Part shown: positions 14,301 through 29,400 of the stretch, piece by piece
Numbering within the stretch: position 1 is the first letter of the stretch
Layout: the number at the start of each line of letters is the position of its first letter
Assembly (NCBI GenBank): GCA_039707465.1
Contig: CM077644.1
Coordinates: 96,577,375 to 96,641,374 of the forward strand
Length of the DNA: 64,000 nucleotides
From: Rhabdophis nuchalis
Taxonomy: Eukaryota; Chordata; Lepidosauria; Squamata; Natricidae
Direction: 5' to 3'
Notes under the pieces: generated by a model
What the model was told of the DNA's origin: nothing
The model's database searches: none
What the model saw: the letters and a program-made list of their open reading frames with translations, nothing else
Program-made: the position numbers and the translations under genes

Positions 14301-17300
14301 GATCCTATGGGAGCAGCAATCAATATGGACAGGTAAAACTGTTTTATTGTATGATACTGTGAAAAATCTGCTCTAGCAGTAGATCAAAATGAGCCTTTTG
14401 GTTTATTGCTGCTTCTATTTATTTTATTTATTTATTTTATTAAATTTATATCCCACCCTTCTCCTACAAAAGGACCCAGGGCGGCGCACAGGAAGATTAA
14501 AAATCAATACATATACACAAATACATCTTTGCTAAAAACCCTTATTAAACTTACGTTACCCTGTGCTAAATATAATATAATAAAATATAATAAAATGGGC
14601 ATTTCTGTTTATTGTAATTTCAGAATATAAAAAGCATCTTTGTGAAGTTATATTAATGGTGGGGGGGGGCGTTTTACACTGGAGGTGTCTGGTAAAGTAA
14701 GAGAGAAGATCCCACCTCTTGGGTATCAAACTTGATTGTGTCATGTGACATCACGTGACCTATCATAACATTTTTTTTTTGCCTTTGCAGAGCTAGGGTG
14801 GGCATGGCCTGTGCGTAACGCGGGCCGTCAGTTTCACACCCCTGTCCCACCTCTATACTGCAAGTGAACTGGGCTCCTAGCTTTATCGAACTCTTGTTAA
14901 TTTTAATTTTTTTCATATTTGTGTGTTTATTGCATTGTAAGCTCCCCAAAATCTCTCTGGACAGTGATATGGGAGTCATATAAATTTAATTAATTAATTA
15001 TTAATAAATAAATGTTTTATAATGTATTTTCTGTACAGGCTGGACAGAGCGGATCCTATGGGAGCAGCAGCCAATATGGACAGGTAAAACTGTGCTGCCT
15101 ACCATATAATGTCAGGCTCCAAAAACCAAAGAAAGCTATGCAGAGAAATGTCTAAGCCAGGGGGTCTGCAAAGTTGGCTCTTTGAAGACCGTTGGACTTC
15201 AACTCCCAGAATTCCCCAGCCAGCATAGCTGGGAGTTGAAGTCCAACGGTCTTCAAAGAGCCAACTTTGCAGACCCCTGCAGTTTCCTTCATTGTTCGCC
15301 TACAGACAGAATCTTGCCAGACTAAAGCAGACTACTTGCATCATTAAAAATTGACACTGTCAGAGAACTTCTAGGGAGGAGCTCTCTTGACCCTTTTCCT
15401 CCCAAGCAAACTACCTCAATTCTCTTTCTCACCTGGAATACCACTCCTCCCTTCTGGGAATCTGAACTAATTCCACCATATAATGTGTGTAGAAAATGGC
15501 CTATATAATAATAGATAAAAATGAGCGTTTTTCAGCTTCTGAATGTGAGCAGCACTCTTCTGCAGTTATATTAATTGTTTTTATAATATATTTGCTATGC
15601 AGACTGGACAGAGCGGATCCTATGGGAGCAGCAGCAATTATGGACAGGTAAAATTGTGTTACCATATCATGTGTGTAGAAAATATGCTACAGTAATCAAT
15701 AATAGCAAAAAAAAAAAAAGACATTTGTATTTCTATGTATTTCAGCTTTTGTGTATAAAAAAACAGCCTTCCTTAAATGTATTGTTTTATAATTTTTTCT
15801 TCTGTATTTTTTTGACAGAGTGGATCCTATGGGGGCAGCAGTCAATATGGACAGGTAAATTTTTTTTGTTATATGATACGTGTAGAAAATGTGCTATAAT
15901 AATAGATCAAAATGAGCGTTTTGCTTTATTGCTGCTTTTAAATATAATAAAATGGGCTTTTCTGTTTCAGAATATAAAAATCAGATTTGTGTAGTTATAA
16001 AAGGGGTGGGAGGTACACTGGAGGTGGCTGGTAAAAGTAAGAGAAGACCCTGCCTCTATATCGCAAGTATACTGGATTTCTAGCTTTATCTAAGTCTTGT
16101 TAATTTTAATGTTTTTATATTTGTGTGTTTATTGCATTGTAAGCCACCCAAAGTCTCTTTGGACCATGTGATGGGAGTCATATAAGTGAAATAAATAAAT
16201 AGATAAATAAATAAATATTTTATAATGTATTCTTTTGTTCAGGCTGGGCAGAGTGGATCCTATGGGGGCAGCAGTCAATATGGACAGGTAAAAATTTTTG
16301 TTATATGATACGTGTAGAAAATGTGCTATAATAATAGATCAAAATGAGCGTTTTGCTTTATTGCTGCTTTTAAATATAATAAAATGGGCTTTTCTGTTTC
16401 AGAATATAAAAATCAGATTTGTGTAGTTATAAAAGGGGCGGGAGGTACAATGGAGGTGGCTGGTAAAAGTAAGAGAAAATCCTGCCTCTATGTCGCAAGT
16501 ATACTGGATTTCTAGCTTTATCTAAGTCTTGTTAATTTTAATGTTTTTATATTTGTGTGTTTATTGCATTGTAAGCTGCCCAAAGTCTCTTTGGACTATG
16601 TGATGGGAGTCATATAAGTGAAATAAATAAATAGATAAATAAATAAATATTTTATAATGTATTCTTTTGTTCAGGCTGGGCAGAGTGGATCCTATGGGAG
16701 CAGCAATCAATATGGACAGGTAAAACTTGTGTTACATGATACATGTAGAAAATGTGCTATAATAATAGATTAAAATGAGTGTTTTGGTTTATTGCTGGTT
16801 TTAAATATAATAAAATGTAATAAAATGGGATTTTCTGTTACAGAATATAAAAATCAGATTTGTGGGAGTCATATAAGTGAAATGAATGAATGAATGAATG
16901 AATGAATGAATGAATGAATGAATGAATGAATGAATGAATGAATGAATGTTTTATAATGTATTCTTTTGTTCAGGCTGGGCAGAGTGGATCCTATGGGAGC
17001 AGCAGCCAATATGGACAGGTAAAACTGTGTTACTGTATGATGTGTGTAAAAGGAATGTGCTATAGCAATAGATAACACAAAGAAAGATGAGCATTTCCAT
17101 TTACTTTCAGTTGTTTTGTGCAAATGTATTAATATTTTACATGCATTTTTTGTACCGGGTGGAGCAGCTCTCAGTAGGGAAAGGTAAACTATTGAGCAAT
17201 GTATAAATAATGTATTTTGTGGGCAGATGTAAACTATTTCTTAAAAATTAGTGTTAATGTTTATTTCTGCTCTGAATGCAAAAAAAATAGATCCATCAAT

Positions 17301-17386
17301 CCATCCATCCATCCACCCACTCATCTGTCCATCCATGCATCCATGAATCCATCCATCCATCCATCCATCCATCCATCCATCCATCC

Positions 17387-17418
<32 letters not shown>

Positions 17419-20400
17419 ATCATCCTCCTGGACAACCTAAAAACTTTTCTAAAACTGTCCCAGAGTAACTGTTTTCTTTTATTCTTGTCAAAATGGGTGA
17501 TCTTGAGTAAGACATGCTTGCATATTTTTTAATTCCATGCTCCTCAGACTATGATATTTAAGTGGCTCTCTCACGATAAGAAATAATTGGATCCATTTCT
17601 TATTTCCTTGGCAGGGTTCCCAAACTAGTGGAGGCTCCAATATTAAGGGTTGTGGTGAAGTAAGTACATAATAGTTCATATAAAATAAGTTAGTATTTTA
17701 TTTTGAAATGGTAACCTTTCACTTATTTCTCAAATAACACAAAGTTGTAATACCACTCAACCATATCACTTAGAAATCCTTATTATATTTAAGTATCACA
17801 ATGAGCGACACAATGGCCTGGAGGTGAAGACACTCCCCTCCCACTCAGGAAATTGAGAGCTCAATCCTAGATTTTTCTCTATCAGGGCGCAAAGAGAAAT
17901 ATCAGCTGCGAATGCCACATAGGAGTCAGGAAGGGCATCCGGCTAGTAAACACTGAGCTTTATTCAATCACCTAGATTCCATCTCAATAAAAGGGATTAA
18001 AGGTCCTAAGAGGTTCTCTTATGTTCTATATGACTTCAAGGATAATAATCCTAATGACAGAAGTTACACCTAATGTCAATCCACTTACTATGGTTGTAGA
18101 GCAGTCCATTATTCCTTAGATTTGATCTCTGTAGCTTTCATTTATTCCTCCAACAGTTCAAAGCTCAGCTAACATAAGAAAGCCCTGCAGTGGGGTAAAA
18201 AAAAGATTTCTGTTTCATTATGAGTTTGTCTTCATTTCTATGCATTTGGGGGAAATCCTTTCTGAAGAAAAAGAAACAATTACAACAGAGCAAAATATTT
18301 ATCTTTCCTTGTGTTGTTGTTTTTAATTAGTGTCCTTTCTGTGGGTTTTCAATTTTCTTTGAAGAAGGATTTTTTTCAAACTTGAAAAGAAAATATTGGC
18401 TGTCTTGGATTTTTTTCTGCAACAGTTTTTACGCTTATTTCGAGCCCATGCTTCTTTTAATCTATGAATGGCACTACTGTTCAGCCTTTTCTGAAGAATG
18501 AGTAGCAAGATTTTTAGATGGAATCAATTATAAACCTTTCAAATTAGGGCTGCAAAACTTTGTATACAGTGTAGTGTTTCCTGTACCTCTTTGCTGCCAT
18601 CTAGTGGCTGTGTGGATTTCCTAGTACAGTATTCTTATTTAAATTGCAATATTTAAATAAGTAGATTATTGGTTTGCTTTTTGAAATTCCAGAAACTGTA
18701 ATACAAGATATTGCGAATTCACTATGCTGTAGTTCTGCCTGTTCTGATAGAGTAAGCATTGTTTAAAAGTAACTTGTACCAAAAAAATTTCATAGCCTTT
18801 CAGATAAAATTGGCCAAGCGGGAAAAGTTAGTTTGGATGTTTTGATGTGCAAGCTGCATATGTGCAGGCATAATTAAGAACACAAAAGATTGTTGTTTTC
18901 ATTTCATTTCATGTTTATAATATTTTTACTTTAACAGAACCCAAGAAACTGTAGACGCAAAAGGGCTGCATCAGCTTCAGTAAGTACCCTAACTTAGGGG
19001 GTCTCCAACCTTTGCAACTTTAAGTCTGAAGGACTTCAGTTCCCAGAATTCTCCAGCCAGCTTTGCTGGGATCTGAAGTCCTTCAGACTTAAAGTTGCAA
19101 AGGTTGGAGACCCCTGCGACTAACTAACCAAATGGAGATTTTCTTCAAATCAGATAAAAGTGGGAAGGTTTCATGCATCAACCTAACCTGTTTTATGACT
19201 TGTGTTTTCTCTCCCACAGAATATACTTAAGATATTGATCAATAAGATTCGGGGGAAAAGGGTATGTGCTTTTTCTCATCACTATAAGTTCTGATTCAGT
19301 CTGCTTTGTGAATGTGAGGGGTGTTTTGTTTGTTTTTTTACTTCAAGCTCTTTGCATTCAGTTATAAAGATCTCTTTGTCAACCCTTAAGAGAAAAAGGC
19401 ATTATTTCTGACAATAAGCAAGCACATTTATTTGCTTATCCAAATTCTGGTTGTTTCTATCTAATTGATTTGTGTCTGGGTTCAGAAAACAAAGTAGCAT
19501 CAGATCTGGTATGTAACTGCAGTGGGAAACCACTGAGGGATGCTGGAATTACAGGCTAAACTGGAAAGTTTAAAAAAATCATTCAGAAAAGATAATCACT
19601 GATTACATTGTGAATACTACAAAGTAATGTGTATCTAGAAGAGGAACTTTAACCTGCTGGCTGATTTCCATGCTGGGGCCAAAGTTATATTGGCACATGT
19701 TTTATCTTCCAAAGAAGGCTCAATAAATAGTGTCACACCACTGTGCAGTGCATTTTCACAATCTGTTGCTATCACAATAACGGGTGCTTGAGCTCCCAAG
19801 GATTATCTCTTGGTGTAATAGTCATTACTTACTGGTTAGATTTTTATAGTTTCCCAAGGCATTAAATGAAAGGAAGTCTAAAGTATACTTTTGCTTTTCA
19901 ACAAGTTCACACTCTTACCAGAGCAACCAGAAATGAAAAAGCACTGACCAAATTATTTTCTTAGGTTTGATTTGAACTTCAAATTCCTTTCCACCATCAC
20001 AGAACTGCCCAAAATTCAGTACATACTACAACTGTTTTCTATATGGGGAAACTATGCATGCCCCACGGTAATAACAGAATGAAAGATCTACATTTTAACT
20101 TTTTGTCAAAAAAAGAACCCCAAAACACCAAATTATGACTTTTCCAACAAAAACAACCACTCCTGTATATTCAGGATTTTCAAAATGTTCTAACCTCAAA
20201 AGACTTGATTATGTCTGTCACTTAAACTTGGGGCTGCTTGAAATAGAAGTTTTCTGCTAGTATATATTATTATATAAAAGTAAAAAGTTGAGCCTTAAGT
20301 TACTAGCGTATTCTACTGCACCAAAAGAATTCAGAAATCAATGCCTTTCTTTTCCTTTTCCCTCTGCCATGCACTTTTTTCTCTTCCTTTTTTCCCTCCT

Positions 20401-23400
20401 TATTTTTCCATTACCTTCATTTTTCTTTGTACGTTTTGTATGCCTTGTTTATAACATGAACTTTCAGGTTTATGAAATATGATATTAAAGGTAAGAGTGG
20501 GCATTATAAATCTCACATAGTGTGTTTTAAGGGATATATAAAGTGACATGAAGCAACGAATAGATTATGAATACACTATAAAGGAGCTGCGGTGGCGCAG
20601 TGGTTGGAATGCAGTACTTGCAGGTTAATTCTGCTGACTGCCAGGAGTTCAATCCTCACTGGCTCAAGGTTGACTCAACCTTCCATGCTTCTGAGGTTGG
20701 TAAAATGATCCAGATTATGATCTAATCTAAATTAGATTATTAACCACTTAGAGAAGGTTGTAAAGCACCATGAAGCAGTATATGCCTAAGTGCTAGTGCT
20801 ATAAATGGCATCAGAAGGCTCTTTCAGGCAGCCCAGCTCACATTCATGTTGTCTACCGATTATTTGGCTGGCAAGAAAGTATGTGCCAACATAAAACGTA
20901 TCGCCCTTACTATTGATCCCTGTTCTGCTGCAGCAAAGGGCCAGCATTGTCCTCACAGCTATTTCTAAGCATGACTCTAATATGCTTCAGAAAAAAAGAT
21001 AAACCTGAATTTTAAAAAAATAGCCCAGCTGCCAGATTGCAGTTATGGAAGTGGGATACCAAGCAAAGAGGGAACTTACCTAAAGCTTCTGATCAATGCA
21101 ATCCCTCCACTACATTATGACCTGTCACTGAAAGAGCAGGAGGAAGCAGATAATAATTAGAATAAGCGAGTTCCATCTTATACAAGCCCTGCAAAGTCGT
21201 ATCTAAGGAACCCAGGGTTCTGACCTAGACTTCCCGATGAAGCATAAATCACACTTAGTCCCTCTCTTATTGAAACAGCTGTGACTTATGGTCATTCACA
21301 GCCTGTAATGATTCACAAACAGTCTGTGAAGAGTGTGACAGAAGTCTACCACAGTCTTTCAGGGTAATGCTGAAAAGCACCCACCTTTATCTCCCTTGAA
21401 ACGCTGCCAGAGACCTAATTGCCAATTAGGTTTGCAAGGCCAAATGAAGCACAGAGTCAAACAGAGCTTCAGAGTTTAAACTGACCAGAGTGAACAAAAT
21501 TGCTTTCTGCACAGGTTCACATCCGTTTGCTTCTTTTTTATGTCTTATGGGAAGAGCCAATCATCTCTTCAAGCCTTACTTCCGAGTTGCTCCTTTTGTC
21601 TTAACTGTTCTGGCCTCCTGGCAGCTCTGTGCATATGCACACTGAGAACAGGTTCGCACTGTTCTTCTGCCTCGCTGATGTCAGGCTCCGGAGGCAGCAC
21701 ATAACTACCAGATGACCCTGGACCTCTCTCTGCCTCCGACACAGAGCCCACATCCGAGCCTTCCCCAGACTCCAGGACTGGTCCATATTCCTCCCCAACC
21801 TCCTCACTCTCCAACTCCATTGCCAGCTCCGCAGGTCACCAGCAGACCACAACACTCAGGAAGATGCAAAAGAGGCCAACAACACTTGGATAGTGGTGGT
21901 GGTGGGAAGTCAAGAAGCCCTAATTATGGGTGATGGCCTATATTTCTCACATAATTTGTAATAACATAACAAAACATTTTTAACTGCTATCTTTATTTCA
22001 GAATGAACCCCTTAATTCAGAACAAAGATATACCTATGACCAGGTAAGAATTTCAGTTTCATTCTGTTTAAAGTCCATGTTGGTAAATAATTGCTAGACT
22101 TGGGATATTTAAGAACCTAATCAGATTGCCATGTTAAAGTGCTATTCATCAGTTCTTTTTTTTTTATTGAAAAAGTTTTACAAAAACAATTTCCCCCTTC
22201 CCCCCCCTCCCCATACATATAATATAAATCAAATACAAGTGCTCTTGTATACAAGTGCCCCCCCTCTTCCCAACCCTCATAATATGAATTTCTCACAAAA
22301 TATAACATTATCCAATTGTCCCCATCCCTTCCCTGACCACCCTATCCCTCCCATCAGTTCTTGAGTCAACAGAAAAATGTGACTCTGATTGCCTTAATAA
22401 CAACACCAGCAATTGCTAAGGAAATGACTGATGGGTTTCCACAATTTCTTTCTTGTATCTGCAAAGCCTAGCCTTCTGCTTGCTTAGGAGAAGGATCAGA
22501 AACCCTTCCACTAATGTGGGCGAGGTTGAGTGAGGACAAGTGCTTGAAATGCCATGTTTAGGTACTATGCTACTCCTTGTCTGGGTAGGCCAAGTCTGGG
22601 AAAATTAGAAGAAAGGAGCCTGAGACCAGCTAGTCCCTTATCAAAACCCTATTTAAGGAATGTTCCACATCCAAGGCTGAGAAATGCACATAAGGATGGG
22701 AAAAAGGCTTAGTGTTTAAATATAATGGTTTGACATCAATATGGCTTGCTTCCTAGGTCCTGCAGTAGCTGAACTTCTTTGTTGTCTGACCACCTTTGAA
22801 TCTACAATTAAAGCAACTTATTTATCTGATCTTGTCCTTGATTCCCTGCTGCTAGCTCCAGAGAGCAGATTTAAATTCCTAGAAAGAGATTTATTTCTGT
22901 GCACAAGGTGAAGCTCTGACAGCAAAACAAGCTATTCCTATTCCCAATCCAATGGAAGAAGAGAATTCTTTTAAGACTAAAACCATGGCTATCAACCTTC
23001 TTGCAAATCGACTGATGGTTAAATTGATTGCCGACCCTTTATTCCAATATCAGAATTATGGGTTGACTCAAATTGAACAAGCAGAACCATTGCTAGTGGG
23101 CTCTGTCGTGTGCCTCTATTCAAGATCCAGCAATTGTAAAAACAAGTAAAAAACCTGACAACAACAGGAATCTTGACAAATATTCTGCCTTTTTTATTCA
23201 GTGTGATTTACAGTAATCCCTCGTTATTCGCGGCTAATCGGGACCGCACCCATCCGCGAAAACCGCAAATCCGCGAAGTGGGATTCGCTAGGAAACTTGA
23301 ATTGGTGGACATGTTTAAAGCAACCACTAGGGGGCGCTTGCCTCCTACCAATGCAAAAAAAATTTTTGTATTTTTTACAAATCCGCGAAGGACTGAAGCC

Positions 23401-26400
23401 GCGGAAAACGAAGCCGTGAATAACGAGAGATTACTGTATACACCTCTCTAAGACCTAAGGATTTATTTACAAATTGCTCTCAGGATTTATAATTGGCAGG
23501 TGAATCAAAATGGGTGACCCCTCTTCTCCAACCATTCCATGTGAAAGTGTGTTGCTGATCTCCAGTAAGCAGCTCAGGTTGCCAGTTGGAATAAAAAGCT
23601 TAAATGGCTAATTGGAAGCAGTACTATCAGGTAAAAGAGAGGATTACAAAGACTTTGTCTATATTAATTCAACTATGCTTGGGTATTGATGGGAGGCCTG
23701 AGGAACTATGGCAGAGAATGGATGGGTCACCACTATTATCTTTTGTTCTATCCTTCTCTGTCAACTAATTGGACACTATGGATGTTGAACTCCTTGAGTT
23801 GGGTTGTACAGTACTCACATTGCTTGAGAAAAGAAGCATTCATGCATATAAACTCTATGCTTATACTGTGGGGAATCTGACCACTTTACATGGCAATATC
23901 CATTTCAGATCCTCAGCCCTCTCTTCCAAAACATCAATAACACCCTGAGCTCTGTTAATTATTAGAGATCATAACCCAATTCCTCTCATCTCTAAACTTT
24001 TACAACAGCTGAAGAATACTTTTTCTTTTGCCAAATTGGATTTCACATCTTCTTCCCTCGTTTCTGGTGGTCTCCATTTACAATAGACATGAAAGTGACA
24101 TTTTTATCATGGTACCAAGCTTCATACTACCTAGCCAATTACTGCACTCTCCGAATTACTGCAAGGATTAACAAACACAGTTTGTTTGGACTTTATTACT
24201 CACTACCACATGTTGTTTGTTTGGATGCCATTCTGGTACTACTGGACCTTTTCTCTAAAATGGCTCTTTTCATCTCTTTTTGTGGCCTTCCATACATTCC
24301 AGAGAATGCCTATCTGTTTATTCACTGTGGGGTTTTTTTCCCCAGAACTACAGATTGACTGATCATTTTATTTTGGACAGAGACCGCTCAATTCAGAGAA
24401 CATTTTTTTTGGCACTATATCAGCAACTGAATTAATGTTCCACCTGTCTTCTGTTCATCATCTACAATCTGACAGAGGAATGGAAAGAACAAATATCACA
24501 CACAACAATACTTTCTTTGCTACATAAATGACCAACTCAAAACCTGGCCTGAGGTTTAGTTGTGGTTCAATTAATTCCTGCCTCTACTCAAATGTCTCAA
24601 TTTTAGGCTGTTTATGATACTGCTTGCACCTGCTGCTTGATACTTCTTGACGTCTACTCATTCCATTTTTACCATAAACTGCAAGATATGCTGTGACTCT
24701 TCAAGGATCAATTTCCTGCACATGCCCTGCTACCCCTCACCAAAAGGAAGACCATTCTATTGCTGTTGGATAAACCACCTGGCTTTCTACTAGGTTCTAG
24801 TCTTCAATTCAACTGTCTAAGAAGCTGTATGCCAAGTTTATCAGGCTGTTTGCACTACTTACATAGATCAGTCCCATTATCTTTTGTGTGCAGCTTCCAT
24901 CTACACTAAAAATACACCTGGTCTTTTGGCATTCTTTCCTGGGTCAAAAATGCCCCTTTTGCTCTTTGTGCACTTCATTTCCATGGGGGAGGGGGAGTTC
25001 TGGATGAGGGAGAAATGATGACAAAGATACTGAGAACTTCTCCAGGAAGTACCCCAGGCAAGAGGAAGGGCATATGAATTTAATAAACAAACAAATAATA
25101 ATAGAAGCCCCCTTAAGGTGGGGAATTTTTGTCTGCTCCTCATGATAAATAGATGGAAACAGAGAGAGGAAACATTAGCCCACGCAGCACAAGAGGAAGA
25201 GAGAAATAGCTAGCAATGTCTAGATCCCAGGGAGAAAAGAAAAGGGAAAACAGAGTATTAGTATAAGGACTGAAGTTGACAGGGCCAGAAGCAATGTGCA
25301 GGTGTTTTACACATCTGAGACTGAGAAATGAATAGCAGGAAATCCACATATGTTATTTAAGCACTGTCTTTGTTACAAATATAATTTGATTTTTAGACCT
25401 GCTGTAATTGATCTTTGTTGTTAAAGCTATTCTGGTGTCTTTCAATAAAAGCAATTTATCTATTCATACTTGTTCTTGATTATTTGTTACTAACTCCTGA
25501 ATACAGGTTTGAGTTCTTGGGAAATTTATTTCTGGATTATGGTGAAGCTCTGGCAGAGCTTTGATCTTGCTTAGGGATGCAAGGGAATGGAAGCAGGCAA
25601 CAAGACAGCAACTCCTTGTAGAGAGGAGCATCCAGAAATAGCCTGTGAATGGCCATTAAAGAGGAATATAGCAGGGAAGGGGAAATGGTGCTGACCAACC
25701 AAAGTAAACAGTGGAAAGTACGGTTATGTGAAACCCCTTGTTGGAAAAGCTGTGGAAAACTATTGTGCCCTGTGCCGGCAAACCAGCAAAAAACTGTTAG
25801 AAAAACTTAGTTCTGTTTCCTAGATTAAATCCATCTTCTATGGAGCAGAAGACCTTTAAACAGAGGTCTTTCAAAAGAGCACTAACCCAATGATTGAAAC
25901 CAAGTCTATCACTCTTACAAAACAGCATTAAATAAATATAAAGAGCTGACATTAGATCTGAGAAGCCCTTCAGAAAGCACTGGTCAGCGTTTGAGCCTTT
26001 GCTTCTGCCAGACGTCTGGGCTTTCCTACAATCTGGCCAAAATGGCAATAAAGTGGTTCCCAACAGACAGAATAACCTAGAGTGGCCAACATAGTTGTCC
26101 CTGAATTATACCAGCAACTTACAACCTCAGTGAATCATGCTAGATTGAACCCATGGCCAAAATTGTTTTGGGAGAAGAGGTAAATTTTATTTCAAAACTG
26201 GTTCAGCTAAAGATGATGCTTAGCTGCCTTTGCTGTATGCTGGGGTTAAGATGAAGATAAGGTTGTAAGGATGTGGAATAAAAAAATGGGGCATGTTTAT
26301 ACAGTGGTTAGAGAGGATGGAGGACGAGTCGTCTGGGTCTCTAACCTGCTGTTGTAGTGAAGATCCTCTGAAATGTGGGATGGCAAACTGGAACACTGTT

Positions 26401-29400
26401 TATTCCATTAAGATGGTACCTATTTACCTGTGGCTAAAACTGCTTAATAGAACAGATTGCCATGGAGTGTAAAATGTCCTTGGAAAGGAAGAAAGCAAGG
26501 AAGGGAAGGGAAGGGAAGGGAAGGGAGGAAGGAAGGAATACAAATGAAGCAGAAGAAACTCCAACAACTGTTGTTTGCCAGGCCCAACTGCTGAACATAC
26601 CTTGTTGTTCCTTCTTTGCCCTTGGACAGAGAAATGTTGTGGGAGAGAAAGTATAGATTAGATAAAAGCAGCAACAACCACACTTTCCGATCCCCCCAAA
26701 AACTGAAATAGAACAGACATACCCTGGAAGCCAAAAAAGGAGTTTTGTATGAACCAATAGAGATTGGTTGTTCCCTCTTCCCTACAATTCTGATATTATG
26801 GTATTATCTGGCCATCAACACACTTCCTATCAGGTCAAAGAAAGGGAAAGGATCAGACTCTCATATAAATGTATATCATATACTCTTTTTTTTAATAGAA
26901 GGTGTCCTCTTTCTGAGAGGTAGAGAGTATGATTATTTTCTTTCAGATGTCCTGATTTGTCCTGAAGTAATTTATATTGACCTTTTACAGGATGGAACCC
27001 TTTCGGATGATAGAAACAATCATCCACAGGTAAGGATGTCCTTTTCATTACTTTTGACAGGATGATGATCCCTTACAAATTCTGTATCGGTGGTAATTCC
27101 TAACCATTTGATAAAAGTCTTTTGAAGTTAGATAAAACCAGGTTACAATCTGAAGTTTTTGAAGTTGTAACAGGGTTTGTCCTTTTCAATTTGGTAATAT
27201 ATTTTGATATATCCAGGATTCACACATATATTGTTAGTTTAGGCATTAAAGATTAAATACAGATATTCTGAAAATGAGATTTTGGGGAAAAAATACAATT
27301 TGGGTTTTAAATCTTCTGGAATCCATGGATAAATATAGATGTAGCATCCAAAAAGCAGTAAAAAGGGATCTGGAAGTGCCCTTGTTGATTGTATTCAATG
27401 CACATAAATATATGCTTCTCTACGCCTGAATTCATAAAAGAAATATTTTAGATTTTTAAAGTTGCAGCTTTATTTTTAAGAAGCTCTTCACAATCTTATA
27501 TAATCCTACACTAAGAAGGTGATTTATTATCTCCATATAGGATGGATTATTTATCCCAAATGTATATGATCAGGTTAATATATTTCTGGATTTTTATCAT
27601 TAAATTATGCAGCTAGTCCTTTCATTTAGTGACTGTTCAAAGTTAAAACAGCGCTGAAAAAAGTGATTTAAAACTGGTCCTCTCACTTATGACAGGTGCT
27701 GCATCAGGTGATCACCATTTGCAGCCTGGCTTCCAACAAGCAAAGTCAGTGGGGAACCTAGATTTGCTGAGTGACTTCATGATTCACTTAACAAATAATG
27801 CAGTGATTTGCTTAACAATCATAGCAAAAAAAAGTTTGTGAAATAGGACGTAATTTACTCAACCACCTTGCTTAGCAATGGAAATTCTGGTCCCAATTGT
27901 GTCCTAAATCAAGGACTATCTGTATAACTCAAGAATGAACAGGAATTTTTACGCTTCAGTTTCTATTCCTTCTTTCAAAAGATCAGTCTATTTATTCAAT
28001 TGTCTTTGGGCTCACTCTGGGTCCTTCAGGGCAATCTTTTATTGTAGTTTTTCAAATCTCATTCGTAGACTTTTATTAGTGTTAGCAACTCTGGGTTCAG
28101 AACCAGTGTTACAACTCTGGTCCCATAACCAGTGTTAGGGGTAACAAACACCCCCATTTGAAAATAGATGCGGAATAGTGTAATACAACGGACAGTAAAG
28201 AGATATGTTGCTTTAACCACACACAAACTCTAAAACAGTGATAGTAAGAAAATAATAGGCTTTACTTTGTAGCAACTAAAATACTTCTTCCGACCAAAAC
28301 ACAGTTATCTTACAGTGCTGCAAAACAAATACTTCATCTTTCTTCAGCTTCAACGGCAAACAGTAAACACAGGAATCAAAGGGAATCGAAAAGGGAATGG
28401 ACTGTGTTTCTGAGCTTCCTTATATGGTAGAGCTGAGAAGCACAGCCAATCAGTATTCAACATAGTTCTTAAAGTTACATATACTCTTTAAGAATACTGG
28501 TTTATATATATTGTCAACTCAACATAAGGATAAATATCCTAACAATTAGGATCCTGGACAGTTCTGTCTTTCCTGTGTAATTCTGCCATGTTTTCCCAAC
28601 ATTTCTTCATGGTTTTTAAGTAGGAAAAAATCACCACACTGTTGCATAAATAAATAAAGAATATCTCCAGAATGTCTTTTATCTGATATCACCAAGAATG
28701 AACATCTCTTAAGCGTTTAATGCAGAGAATTTCTGTCTCAAATACTTGATAATGTACATTTGGCACTGGAAAAGGTTTAATCATGAGGCTACCGTTGATT
28801 TTGATGCTACCCTTCAATTTAGCGGAACTGGGTGCAACAGATTTTGGCTACCATTGTATTTACCTTGTTTTATGTCATTTGTATACAATACACAATACAA
28901 TACAATACAATACAATACAATACAATACAATACAATACAATACAATACAATACAATACAATAGCAGAGTTGGAAGGGACCTTGTAGGTCTTCTAGTCCAA
29001 CCCCCTGCGTGGGCAGGAACTTTATACCATTTCAGACAAATGGCTATCTAACATCTTCTTAAAGACTTCTAGGGTTGGGGCATTCACAACTTCTGGAGGC
29101 AAGCTGTTCCAGAGGTTAATTGTTCTGTCAGGAAATTTCTCCTTAGTTCTAAGTTGCTTCTCTCCTTGATTAGTTTCTACCCATTGCTTCTTGTCCTGCC
29201 CCCAGGTGCCTTGGAGAATAGTTTGACTCCCTCTTCTTTGTGGCACCCTCTGAGATATCGGAACACTGCTATCATGTCTCCCCTGGTCCTTCTCTTCATC
29301 AAACTAGACATACCCAGTTCCTGCAACCGTTCTTCATATGTTTTAGCCTCCAGTCCCCTAATCATCTTAGTTGCTCTTCTCTGCACTCTTTCCAGAGTCT

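Noticed and set aside
12029..17018. Evenly spaced short repeats with unique spacers, CRISPR-like at first sight
   Set aside because: Spacers are introns with splice signals, and the repeats are codon-phased exons in a vertebrate genome.
20468..20490. Mini-exon candidate with good acceptor (actttcag) and donor (gtaaga)
   Set aside because: Length is 23 nt, not a multiple of 3, and phase 0 meets TGA; it breaks the rule all other exons obey.
26144..26179. 36-nt phase-0 open candidate between ctag and gtaaat
   Set aside because: The acceptor has no polypyrimidine tract and the peptide is unlike the neighbours.
28131..28546. Confident solo LTR call
   Set aside because: TGTTAGG...CCTAACA ends fit, but the flanking 4-6 bp do not match, so it is kept only as a low-confidence entry.
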